A model generated the notes under the pieces. It saw only the letters and a program-made list of their open reading frames with translations. It did not search any database and had not been told where the DNA came from. Source: Eumeta japonica (lineage: Eukaryota > Arthropoda > Insecta > Lepidoptera > Psychidae). From it: 64,000 nt of DNA. The stretch covers positions 1 through 64,000 of the forward strand of contig BGZK01001376.1 of assembly GCA_005406025.1 (NCBI GenBank). The letters run 5' to 3'. Below are positions 11,590 to 22,250 of this stretch, in pieces. Each line of letters begins with the position of its first letter. Position 1 is the first letter of the stretch. The position numbers and the translations under genes are program-made.

Positions 11590-11770
11590 CGAATGAATGA
11601 TCGAGTTTGGGTTTGTTTGATTCGTCTTGACGAGTACTTTGATGGTAGCCAGGGTTTGATGATGGAGCTGGAGGGTGGCCATAGGAACTCCGTTATTAAA
11701 CGACACGATCCCATCGAGTTTGGGCTCGTTTTTAATGATGCCCAAGAAGTATACCTTCTCACGCGCGTAC
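11590..11770 (+). repeat. isolated 120-bp unit related to the foldback element
   Basis: CAGGGTTTGATGATGGAGCT with AGGAACTCCGTTATTAAACG matches the repeat units at 15415-16343. GAGTTTGGGTTTGTT recurs about 116 bp later as GAGTTTGGGCTCGTT, so slightly more than one unit is present. Open frames on both strands here come from this unit and do not indicate a gene. Confidence 0.7.
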
Positions 11771-12289
11771 ACGCACCCAATTTTTTTATTCTGGCTTAAA
11801 TGCGGTTCCTTATTTCGTTGTAGGTCACGCTTATGATTCCAAACTCGATCTCTCACTCGGTTTCGAGCGTTAGTGTCAAAATAAAATATCTATTTATAAT
11901 ATTCTACAGGTGAAACAATTTTTAGAATAGGTGTTACAATTCGGTTCAATAGTACAAATATTTACAGAGATGAAGCCGGAAACAAATGTAAGGAGATATA
12001 AAAAAAAACTGCGAATCAAAAATATTGAAATTATTAGCTTCAGCGGTTCGATTTTACATATATTTCTTTCTTTTTTTTACCTCTTTAAAGCATCTTTTAT
12101 AAAAACGATGCAGGTTATTATTTTACGTTTGTCATACATGCCAATTAAAATACAAATTTTGGCGGTTATTACTTAAGGAGGTTCGTTTTCTATTTATAAA
12201 TTTTGATTTATGTTTTACCATTTTCAATTTAAAAAAAAATATGCTTGTCCTTATTTTCTCTTAGTAATAATTAGTTAAATTGCTATTTT
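11771..12289. other. no gene seen
   Basis: AT-rich; the 81-codon frame at 11931-12176 has AT-driven composition and no splice or homology support. Confidence 0.45.
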
Positions 12290-12640
12290 TAAATAAATAT
12301 CTTTAGCAATTTCGATTTTCCCTTCCCTCCCGTCCTTTATTCTAACTCCTTCAGAAATAACTTTACAAAATGAATGTGTTGATTGTCTTTACTTCTATAG
12401 TAACGAAAATATTAAGGTTACATCTTTAGCTTTAACGATTTCGGTTTTCCATCTAACAACGTTTCACTCTTTTTAACCCTTAGGGGTTGAATTTTCAAAA
12501 ATTGTTTCATTTGCTCGCCTAAATTTTGCAAAATTTCAAGTGCCTAGTGCTATGCGCCGGTACTTTAGTCAGTCGGTGTAGTTTTCCTTTTGCATACGCA
12601 AATTAGTATAAATTAAAATGAGTCAAATACGTCACATTGT
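12290..12640 (+). repeat. degenerate dispersed lepidopteran repeat
   Basis: Contains TTTTTAACCCTTAGGGGTTG then AATTTTCAAAAATTG, and an end with CAGTCGGTGTAGTTTTCCTT. This is the order of blocks in a repeat common in Lepidoptera, recognised from memory. It is too decayed to classify. Confidence 0.45.
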
Positions 12641-14583
12641 CTGTTGGCAAAACGGAAAGGATAAATTTCAAGTACCATATATTAAATGTTTGGGATATAA
12701 ATAACAATTATTCTAATTGGCTGATGAAATAATCTGTGATATATCTATAGTTTGAATTAACAGCTTATTGTCATTGTAAAGAGATTATCATGGTCGTCAT
12801 CGTTTTAAAAATAAATTCGAAAAGTTATTTTTTTAAGGTTATTAAAAACAACTGTTGCTTGCCTCAAGGACTAACGTAGTTACACTTCGATTATATTGAA
12901 ATCATCAAGCCATAACAGCAGCAGAAGGGCCCACGCACATTTTTCGGTGATATAGGGCTTGCGGGCATTCTAGAAGTTTTAATGTAAGGTCTTAATATTT
13001 CTCGTGAACTGCACGAAAGTGCCAACTTGGGTTATAGAAATGTTAGATAATTTAAATACAATATTTTTTACAGCAAATACTCTGGAAATGAAATGGTCTG
13101 ATAGGGCCATTTACCTTACATGTGTTAGCGTCAAATATGCGATATTCAAGTCTATGTGAAATAATTGTACTGAGATTGAAAATTCTAACATATATAGATG
13201 CAACCAATTTAAATATACGTACATTGTCAATGCAATCTATTATAAATGATAATAAAAGAAATCTTAATGTCTCGTGACTGGAATGTAAGTCCGAAATGGT
13301 GAAAGGCCTATTTTTGAAATTAAAAAAAAATTTTTGACATCTGAACTCTAAATTTTTAAAAAATATTGCGAATATTATGTGCATTCTAGAAGCGCATATT
13401 AATAACTAAAAATTCACACTATTTGTGAGTTAATAAAAAAATAGTTTAGTTAGGGTTTATTAGCTGATAAGTCCCATCAGTAGCCTAATCATATTTATTC
13501 TAAAATTATAATTTGATCATAGTTAAGGTTTTTTGTTTGTCTATGATCTCGTGACTTCAAAACGTAACGATGAAAGTATAGATGTGAGTGTCGGCGGAAT
13601 GTTTCAAAATCACTAGCATTTAACTAAAGATTTTAATTATTAATCATAATAATTACTTCAATATTTAGTACAGTTGTCAAATTCTATTGCTTCAAAAATC
13701 ACTTGCTTAAAGTCAAATGTTAACTGACGGGCTACTATCAGTTACGACAAGCGCCTAATATATAATTCTTAATTTTATAGATATCGGAAGCTTCCGAGAT
13801 ATATTACGAAGAAAAACTTCAATTATTACCTATTACTATAAAATATTGAGAAAACAATCAAATTAGAACTAACCTATACTACTATGCATGTACCGTCAAT
13901 GTTACAAATGCCAAAACGGCGGACTTAAAAGTTAACTTAGCATTTGGAGATGGCCCCACGTACCTCCAACATTAACTCTAAAGTTACCGCGGTTAACTGT
14001 CAGTTGTGAAGTTGAAACAATATATTTTGACGTGTTTAGCTTTTAATTTTAACAGTTAGCAGCTAATTATTCTAAATGAGAGTTTGAAACACACCGCTGT
14101 ATGTATTATATCTGTCATGGGTAAGGTTTGTCACCATTTGTCACTAAAATCAATGAACGAGTTGTGATGAAATTTTGTCGAATACGTTAAACGTGAAACA
14201 ATTTTTGAAATAAGATATAAAAAAATTTCTAAGGTGGGCGAAAAAAATTCAAAATCGGGAATTGATCATAAATAGTTGAAAATTGTAAATAGACTCTGAT
14301 GTGCTCCTTCATAAACGTATACAGTAACATGTTAGAGAATATAATGAAATGAATTGTAGTGAAAAAGTGCACGAGACTATCCCAAATTTTTAATAACCGC
14401 GAGTCCTGGACGTTGGGTCTGTACGTAAGACGATCAAGAAAGGCCTCTGTAGAACAAACCTAATGCGATTTTCTCTCACAGTGCATGTGACAAAATATGA
14501 TATGAAAAAAATATATGAATTGAAAACTGTAAAACACCTTTTTAAAAATCAACTTTCGCTTATTGTTTAAACAAATGAATTGA
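12641..14583. other. AT-rich DNA, no gene seen
   Basis: No supported exon. At 13785-13797 the palindrome CGGAAGCTTCCG resembles a two-unit heat-shock element but stands alone. Slightly GC-richer DNA at 13910-14010 is unexplained. Confidence 0.45.
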
Positions 14584-14720
14584 CCAGCGGGCCTGGCACG
14601 AAGCCCTAGATAAGGGTCTCTTTGTTGGGCTACTCATTTCATTCATTATGTTGCGCGACAAGGATGAACTTATAGAACTTATCGTAGGGAAGGGCTACGA
14701 CGTCGCGCCAGGCCCTCTGG
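14584..14720. mobile_element. 137-bp palindromic TIR element (MITE-like)
   Basis: The left end CCAGCGGGCCTGGCACGA, then AGCCCT, is matched by the inverted right end (14691-14720). Read from outside, the right end is CCAGAGGGCCTGGCGCGACG, then TCGTAGCCCT; the left end has a 6-base gap relative to it. The GATAAG just inside is also mirrored. This is a small non-autonomous element that can fold on itself. The 73-codon frame starting at 14648 begins inside it and is not a gene. No clear target duplication could be set. Confidence 0.75.
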
Positions 14721-15220
14721 GATTTTTGACAAAACAATATTCATCAGCTCAGCGCCAGAAAACTGTATTGGATAACATTTTTTTCGGTCTAACAATAGCA
14801 ATATTAACGCGCAACAGTTCAATACAGGACTGGAACACTGGAACAAAAGGCTTGATTAATATCATTTGACATATTGTCACAAAGCAGCTAAATCATTTTC
14901 GTCCGCCTTTGGAAAAAGCATTTGTTTTGACAAAGAAAAATATATACCATAGATAATAAAGTCGTTGCTTTGGAAAGACTTCATTATTTATCATTAAGCA
15001 AAGAATAACTTACCTAACCTAACCGAAATGGCATTCCAATAACCTAATGTAATTTATATACGTAGTTTTAAGAAAAACAGGTTTTGTAAAGGCAATAAAA
15101 AAAGGCTTATTTTCATTATTGTTAATTAAGTCTACGTACACGCTATTATGTATCGCTGTAGATTAAAACTCAGAATAAAATGAAAGTCACATATTGCAAT
15201 CCGACACACACTATAAAATC
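14721..15220. other. no gene seen
   Basis: AT-rich. It has two CCTAA units (ACCTAACCTAACC near 15012-15025), like the insect telomeric motif but too few to mean anything. Confidence 0.5.
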
Positions 15221-16500
15221 CGGGGCCTTATTACGTAAAAGTAGAAATCGATTGCGATTCCGGAATCGATTTGTGAGTTGAAATTGTTAGGTATAAAAAA
15301 AATGTTATTCTTATACGCAATTTTGAGTGACTTTAAAGCGTTAGATTATATTAAAACTTTGCACACTTATCGAGGACCGATGCCTGTACAATTATATGGT
15401 ATAATTGAACTGATCTGATGATGGAGCCAAAAGGTAGGCACAGGAACTCTATAACGGAATAACATATCCTAGTCGTGTTTGAGCTTGTTAGAGTTGTCTT
15501 GAGATGTACTCTAACCATGAGTGATTTTCAAGGTTTGATGATGGAGCCGGAAGGTAAGCACTAGTACTCTATAATAGAATAACGTAACCTAGTCGTATGT
15601 GTTCTTAATAGAATTTTTAAAGTGGCTTTCACTTCATTGGCCCGACGGTTGGCAGGAATGGAACAATTGGGCTTAAATGTATTTTGACCACGATTGACTT
15701 TCAGTGTCTGATGATGGAGCTTCCAAACTTCCAGCTCCGTTATCAGACCCTGAAATCAATCATGGACAAAGTGTATTTCACGAGAATATCAACAAATCCA
15801 AACACGGCTAGGCTGCGTTGTTTCATTATGGAGTACTAGCGTCTACCTTCCGATTCCATCATCAGACCCTGGAAACCAAATACGGTTAAAGTGCATTCCA
15901 AGACAATTCCAACAACCGCGAACACCGCTTGGATACGTTATTCTATTATAGAGTACTAGTGCCTACCTTTCGGCTCCATCATCTGTCCCTGAAAATCGTT
16001 AATAGACAAAGTACATCTCAAGACGATTTCTACAAGTCCACACACGGCTGGGATACGTTGTTTCATTATGAACTTCCTGTATTTACCTTCTGGCTCCATC
16101 ATCGGACCCTGAAAGCAAATTATGGTCAAAGTCCATTTTAAAAATTTCATTGAGCCCAAATAAGGCTAGACTACGTTGTTCTATTATGGAGTGCTAGTGC
16201 TTACCTTCCGTCTCCATTATCAGACCCTGAAAATCACTCATGATGAGAGTACATCGCAAGACAATTCTGACAAGCTCAAACACAACTGGGATATGTTATT
16301 CCGTTATGGAATTCCTGTGCCTACCTTCCGGCTCCATCATCAGATCAGTCCAATTATACCATATTATTGTAATGTCACGTCTTCGATAAATGTGCAAAGA
16401 TTTTACTTAATTTAACGACTTACATAAAAAAAAGAATTACCTATCCACTTTATAAGAAATACGAATGATGGAAAATCGATTGTAAATCGCTTGAGAATCG
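15221..16500. mobile_element. foldback-type element with opposed 120-bp unit arrays
   Basis: The outer parts (about 15221-15430 and 16330-16500) are inverted copies of each other, sharing for example ATATGGTATAATTGRACTGA and the CTTTGCACACTTATCGA / TCGATAAATGTGCAAAG pair. Inside, units carrying CTGATGATGGAGCC point inward from the left at 15415, 15535 and 15708. Reversed units with GGCTCCATCATCAG begin at 15733, 15852, 15972, 16092, 16210 and 16330, so the period is 118-120 bp. The symmetry centre is a hairpin at about 15705-15750. This is the architecture of foldback-like DNA elements. It encodes nothing; frames at 15929-16415 are incidental. One end of a relative lies at 46931-47240 and a lone unit at 11590-11770. 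Confidence 0.85.
15733..16343 (-). repeat. tandem array of five ~120-bp units (right arm)
   Basis: Unit boundaries taken at GGCTCCATCATCAG fall at 15733, 15852, 15972, 16092, 16210 and 16330, giving spacings of 119, 120, 120, 118 and 120. Units have diverged by substitutions with almost no length change, so the array is old or constrained in length. Confidence 0.9.
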
Positions 16501-17967
16501 CTATAGACCATTTTTCGGTTTGAGATCGTGGTTTTTTACATCATCTTGTTCCCGTGTTTTAGCAGTTGAATTTTTTTTAAATATTTCAATTCCTTTTTAA
16601 ATTACTACTTTTCATATACTAGGGTTACTTTCTAGTCATCAACGGTGTCAACTTCGTGTCTCGTTATGGTGATCGTGATAAATTTCATTTACATAGTTAC
16701 ATTTTGTTCTTATTAGTTGATTATTAAAGAATTATAAATTAACTAGATGTACTCAGTGCGAAGAATTCGCAAAAATTATATATAATAATTATCTGTTTAC
16801 AAAATTACTGTAAATATTAATATATATAGTCATCTGATACAATTTGACTTACTTCGACGTCTTTCTGCTTGATTTTCCAGTGTTGGTCGCCTAGGAATTT
16901 TATTTCATCGTTTTTTTTTTAATTATTATGTAAATAAATCATTCAATTCAATTTAATGAATCAAAATTTATTGCAGATATTCAATTCGTTTTTAATTTTG
17001 CACACTGTTTATAACGTTGTTCTTTTTGTTGTATTACATTATGAAGCTCAGATGACAGATCAAAAAAATATTTAAACAAAAAAATTACCGACCGTTATTC
17101 ATGTTGACGTTGTTTCAAAATTAAAATCGTAAGATGGCAGCATATACATAATTTTAATAATTAATTAATTTACAAAAACAAAAGCAATAAAAATTTTTTT
17201 GTTGTTGATGCCGGTAGAGCAAGTAATTATCTATGAAATTATGCAAAATTTATATGAAGTAAAAGTAAGGTTTTTTTTTTTAAAAAAGGGAGGCAAACAT
17301 TTTAACCTTAGCTTATTAATGTATACATTTATATTGTGTAATCCTTATATAAAAGAGATTGCTTAAAAATGTTCTAAAAAACGTCATTTTAATTTTGAAA
17401 GACCTAATTCAATGATATAACATCAACAAAATCCATTCAACTGAGAAATTTGCATTTCACAAATGATTTCAATCATTGGCATGGCCTTATTAATCATTGT
17501 ATAATAAACTCTATAAGCCCATCCAGACTCATGGCAAGTGTTTACAGAATTAACTAGACATTGGGTCTTTTTATTTATGAAAAACGCAATGCTTATATCA
17601 AATGTTGTAAATGCTTATAACGAGTCAAAAAGTAGTTTATTGATTAGCATATATTATGATAATGTCATATGATAAAAAGTCTCAAGTGAAAACGAAATTG
17701 CTAAATCTAAAACTCATCTACGGAAAAATAATGAAGAATCAGTATACAATGAGCTAGGTCTTATATAGCCTATAGTCATCACATGGCTTAAACGAATCGT
17801 TAAACACCACATTGATCAAAATCCATTCGGTCGTGAGGATATTTGAGGGTAGAAAGTATCCTATACACATAAAGAGATATAAGTGAAGAACTTTGCTGTA
17901 GCGCAGTTGGCTAAAAAGTTATTGTAGGTGGCAAAGAAAATTTTCGAATAATATGGTAACTTTTAAA
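16501..17967. other. AT-rich DNA, no gene seen
   Basis: No supported exon. A minus-strand open stretch ending at a GTAAGT near 16853 (DEIKFLGDQHWKIKQKDVE) is noted but lacks an acceptor. Confidence 0.45.
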
Positions 17968-18065
17968 TAATATGGCTGGCAGCGCACAATTGACTCCTCT
18001 GAGGTTACGGGTGTCCATGGGCAGCGGTGACCATTTACGTTCCGATGGCCCTCACACTCGTTTTC
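17968..18065 (+). mobile_element. lepidopteran SINE-like retroposon, copy B (3' end only)
   Basis: GGCAGCGCACAATTGACTCC, then GGGTGTCCATGGGCAGCGGT, GACCATTTACG and CCCTCACACTCG match the 3' portion of the other copies. Confidence 0.8.
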
Positions 18066-18523
18066 CCATTATAAATTTTATGAATAACATGTGTCGTAAA
18101 AGTGTTTCTTTGAAAATAAAATAATCTCAGTATATTATCATTTGTCGTTTCAAATCACTTTTGAATACACAACTTGTATATATTTTTGTAATTGCCCCTT
18201 AAAATATTTCATTGTTATACTGATTTTAAATACGCTTAAGAGAAAAAATATTTCAAGACTCCTAATTACCAAAAATCCGCCCTTTTGATTTTTAATAATT
18301 TTAATACACTCAATGACACTTGCATTACTAACAACGTATAGCTTAACGGAATACGTACATAAGTTTTATAGCTGGACAGAATATTATACAACAGACTTAC
18401 ATACAGGTCAAATACATTACCCTCCATTCGGATTTCGCCGCAGTCGGCTAAAAAGTTAATTGCGTACCTTTATTTAATACAAATAATAGAATAGTAACTA
18501 TCTTCGACAGTAGACCACTTTTA
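18066..18523. other. no gene seen
   Basis: AT-rich; nothing recognised. Confidence 0.5.
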
Positions 18524-18703
18524 ATGACGAAGACGGGCGTCGCTATTGACACGCTTATCGCTCTGACGTACTCGTTGGCGCTGTTCGCTCGTAGCGTGCC
18601 TGTGTACACTCGCCCGTACGAGTTCACGAGTCGTAGTGTGAAGCGTGCCGGTATACGATCACTGTACAACGCAAGCTGTCGTAATCCGTTCTTGCTTCAG
18701 TAG
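18524..18703 (+). CDS. candidate short ORF, 59 aa, in a GC-rich block
   Basis: ATG at 18524 opens 59 codons to TAG at 18701-18703. The N-terminal half is hydrophobic (GVAIDTLIALTYSLALFA), signal-peptide-like, followed by a KR dibasic pair (RSVKRAGIR) and a tail SLYNASCRNPFLLQ. The block is far richer in GC than its surroundings and third positions favour G or C. The opposite strand is also open across it (LRANSANEYVRAISVSIATP), so composition alone cannot decide. It may instead be a GC-rich repeat or regulatory block. Secreted peptide precursor is only a suggestion. Confidence 0.22.
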   Translation: MTKTGVAIDTLIALTYSLALFARSVPVYTRPYEFTSRSVKRAGIRSLYNASCRNPFLLQ

Positions 18704-18829
18704 GGGTCCGGTTTTCAGAGGATATGCCAATTCTCTCTGGTACCGTGAACTCTGGTGAAGTATACGTTACATTATCTGGTAAAAATACAATCTGGAACTT
18801 ATAACAAGTATGATAGAGCCAATCTCCCA

Positions 18830-19500
18830 GAAGGGTAGGCGGAGATTATATATTCCCATATGGAACGATTTATGCATTTTTCCCTTGCTTTACTGACATC
18901 CTTCAATTTTTCCGTGCAAGCTCGTCGGTTTTGGACGCTTAAAATTTGGCGTTTTTTTAATATGCCACCAATTTGGTTTGCATAGGTTTTTCAAGGACGA
19001 TCCTTTTCGACCTAACCACCACATATTCGCTTTATAGATTTGTTTTGTCGGTCTACTTTCATTCATCATTTCCAGATGGCGAAACCATCACAACATATCT
19101 CATTCTACTCTAGACACTACATCTTCCTTCAAATCACATCGCTATGTGACATCACTGTTTCTGAATCTATTTTACAGAGACACCTCAAACATATCACGGA
19201 AAGGTCGCATCTCCACCGCATTGATTCTATTTTCATTTTTGTTCTGCCACATCCAATTTTCATTAGTATGCATAAGCGTACGTATTAGGCCCCCATTATA
19301 GACAGCCAAACGCGCTTGTCCTGAGACACTTTTACTATTCATAACAGCAGGCATAGCACCATTCGCTTTATTTTCTGCTTTCATTTCCCTGTTAATACCA
19401 CCATCATGTTTACCATCATTTGCAAATGGACTATCCAAGTAGATAAACTCTTTCACTTGTTCACCACTTTAACTTCTTTCGTACCTATTTTCACGGCCAC
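18830..19500 (-). mobile_element. decayed RTE-like LINE, C-terminal part, second copy
   Basis: On the minus strand the best piece (19456-19172) reads KEFIYLDSPFANDGKHDGGI, then SKSVSGQARLAVYNGGLIRT and ENWMWQNKNENRINAVEMR. It overlaps the same protein region as the copy at 4224-4418. Upstream TKEVKVV is also recognisable to about 19500, and degraded sequence continues to about 18830. It is broken by stops and 5'-truncated, with the RT palm missing. Confidence 0.85.
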
Positions 19501-20509
19501 TGTGAAATTACACATCACTGTAACTTAAAAGTCATGTAATAACTACAATATTCTATACTATTTTATATAGTATGTGACTCTATAAAATAAAATAGACTAA
19601 TGTAATTTTAAAAGTAGTCAGTTTTTTGAAGATTCACATTACAGTGGTTAAATGAAATTTAATGAAATAATTTTAATTTTTGTGCTGATGGTGTTATCAC
19701 GATACTTTTTTTTAAAAAAGCTAAAAAATTTTACCCTTTAGGTCATCCTTAGAACTTGCCGATAAAATATATGTATAATTATCCATGTGACTTTGAGCTT
19801 CTTGACTTATAAAAACTACGTGCGGATTTTTGAGTTTAAAAGAAAGATTATTTCTTGGAACGGTTGAAGAATCAAGCGTCCTTCAAATTTCTCCTTCAGG
19901 CCAGGTTATCTCTAAAACATTTTACCATCCATCGAGAATCCCGAATGTTATTTTCAAAAAAAAGTTATGTTTTTAGTATTTCGTCAAGGATATCTTTTGA
20001 CGAACCACCGAGTGTGATGAATTTTACAATGATCGAAGTTGCTTCAAAAGTTAAATTTTAGAATTTATTAATAGAATAGTTCAAAAATTACTCAAAAAAA
20101 TACTTTTCTATATTTTTCTCAAGGCACACGCTCATACACGCAAGCACACACAGAGATATAAAGAGAGAGAGAGAGAGAGAGACACTAACACACGTAAAGA
20201 CATATACAAATTCTTGGAAAATTATCGAAATAGATTCCTAGAATCCTAAGACGCTAAGTTCTGAATAAAACTCGAATTTCTAAAATCGGAGTGAAAACAG
20301 TAACCTCCCAATTTTAAGGAATTAATTCAATTTTCATAGCGAGAAGTAAAAAAAATCATTGTCAAAAAAAATATAAATAACCCCTTGTCCATGACACGTA
20401 CGAGTATGCTTACTTCAAAATATTCAATGACGAATATTTAAAATGGATATGTTTTGTTACGAAATACGGATCCATTTTTTTTATTCTAATTCGAGATGAA
20501 AGCCTTTTA
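19501..20509. other. no gene seen; GA microsatellite inside
   Basis: AT-rich. A minor palindrome sits at about 19568-19586 and the GA run at 20161-20182. A plus-strand frame stays open from about 20382 into the GC-rich block that follows. Confidence 0.45.
20161..20182. repeat. (GA)n microsatellite
   Basis: About eleven GA units, flanked by CA-rich sequence. Confidence 0.95.
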
Positions 20510-20660
20510 ATGCGTCCGCACTTCGGGTTCAGACGTGACCGCCCTTACGCCAGATTAGGGCCATCGCGCACACGCGGCCCTCTTTATCACGCAGGTAATT
20601 AGCTCTCCCGCGCACTCAAAAGGGTCGCCCAAATAATATCGATCATTATCACAGTTCTTA
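20510..20660. other. GC-rich block: possible conserved element or exon
   Basis: An abrupt GC-rich island in AT-rich DNA. On the plus strand one frame stays open from about 20382 and includes MRPHFGFRRDRPYARLGPSR, stopping just after a donor-like GCAG/GTAATT at about 20602. On the minus strand it holds TAATTA and GATAAAG motifs, typical of homeodomain and GATA sites. I cannot tell exon from enhancer. Confidence 0.3.
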
Positions 20661-21980
20661 AGTCTCGGGAGCTGAAAATTTCGAAAGATTATTTTTCAAA
20701 TTTTTTTTTCGTATAAACCTGGAAACAAGGGAATGATGTTAAATTAAATTTTAAGATATTTTAATCAAAGATATTATTCTACGTGTGAAATAAAATAAAT
20801 AATTGGAGAATTTTACATCGTGGGGATCTGCGTAACTTCAGTGGGCTGTAACTTCAATCGTAACTTCAATCAAACGGGCCGTAGGGATTAAATTATTCTT
20901 GTTTACTTCTAAATTTAGGTGTTTTCAAGTGATTCCTGTGCACTCGTTCTAAAATTATTTCTCGCTGTACTCGGATAGTGGTAGAAAAATCTGCCCACAT
21001 GATCCACGTCTCTTCCCCTAGACGCACCTCGTTTATCTTTCCACTTTTGTTTTGAGAATTTAATAATATCTCACTGTTTGAAATTTACATGTAGAATTAA
21101 CGCTCGCGCAGTATTGCGCAGGTAGATCACCTCTGATGCCGCTTATTACAATATATGTAGTCTAAATTTTATTTACTGCAGAAAGCACTGCCAGGAAATT
21201 TTTTGTCTATGAAGTGGTCAAAAATGCATTTCTCTTTGAGTTAGTACTTAAACTTATGCAAAATATTTTCTTTTATATCCTTTGTTTTCTTACATAACTT
21301 AAAAATCTTATACTACAGAGAGCCACAACTTGAAGACGCTTAAAAGTTCTCGGATAAACCATATTTTTTTCTCTCATGTTGCTATCCCATAAATAAAAGA
21401 CGTAAATAGTAAATTACTTAGAAAGTTCTATTAAAAAATTGCCAATTAAATGTTATAAAAATGTTTTTACACGCTGATTTACGGTTTTTCATCATTTAGC
21501 AGCAAAACTTAATTATAGTGTAATTTAAGCTGGCTAGTTACATAACTCAGATTTCTCGAAAAATTTTATTCAATATATATTATGTCAGAACAAAGGTCAC
21601 GAATTATACGACTTAACAAGTAGCCAATGTAAAATCTTCACAAAAAGTACTGAAGCTTTAAAATTCAAAACCATTAAAAAAATTGTGGGAATATCTTTTA
21701 ATTTGTGCGACACTCGAGGTAAGAGACGAGGTGCGGAGTTTGGCTATCACAAATGGGCCGAAACAAGGCGGTGGGTGTCGTGTCGTTCCAAGATCGTAAA
21801 CAAATAACCAAGTGCCACAAGTCACCCGGTAAACAAGATATCAGACTCGAGCGTGTATACACACGGCGACATCGCATCATACCCTCGCCCTCATACCTCA
21901 CCCAGGACATGGCACTACTTAAACGATTCACATGTGTACATATAATAGTTTTCTTTATGAGACTACTAAAACATTTTGCT
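20661..21980. other. intergenic; unexplained GC-richer block at 21700-21930
   Basis: AT-rich up to about 21690, then near 50% GC with frames open on both strands and GTAAGA or GTGAGG donor-like sites. It lies directly upstream of a SINE copy and could be part of another element. I do not recognise it. Confidence 0.35.
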
Positions 21981-22250
21981 GTGGTAGAGCCATGCTGTGG
22001 TCAATTTGACTGTAGCACGAAAATGGGCCGGCACGACCGGTGAAGTAACAGTTTGTGCTGTTGGTTTTCGTTCAATTCTTCAGAACCAGACCGCCTTCTT
22101 CTCCCCAAACATTCTATTCCTATTCAAGATGCCGACAATGCACTGGTGACTCCATTGAGATTGCGGGTTTCCATGGGGTGTGGTGACCACTTGCTTTTTG
22201 ATGCCTCACATGCTTGTTTGCCCTTCGGTCTACTACATACAATAATATTA
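21981..22250 (+). mobile_element. lepidopteran SINE-like retroposon, copy C
   Basis: Head TAGAGCCATGCTGTGGTCAA with GGGCCGGCACGACCGGTGAA, middle GTTTGTGCTGTTGGTTTTCG, and 3' part GACAATGCACTGGTGACTCC with GGGTTTCCATGGGGTGTGGT and TGTTTGCCC. It is near full length relative to copy D. Incidental frames cover it on both strands. Confidence 0.85.

Noticed and set aside
11524..11856. Overlapping frames of 68-110 codons on both strands
   Set aside because: All fall in the isolated foldback-type 120-bp unit and its flanks.
13785..13800. Heat-shock-element-like palindrome CGGAAGCTTCCG
   Set aside because: Only two good units and no promoter or gene next to it.
14648..14869. 73-codon frame beginning in GC-rich DNA
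   Set aside because: Starts inside the 137-bp palindromic element, which explains its composition.
15009..15026. Interstitial telomere (CCTAA) repeat
   Set aside because: Only two units; far too short.
15733..16343. Regularly spaced repeats that might suggest a CRISPR array
   Set aside because: Units are about 120 bp, continuous and diverged, have no spacers, and mirror a second array; it is a foldback element.
16795..16915. Minus-strand coding-like stretch ending at GTAAGT (DQHWKIKQKDVE)
   Set aside because: No acceptor or start codon; upstream is poly-A-rich and the frame runs on to a stop past the donor.
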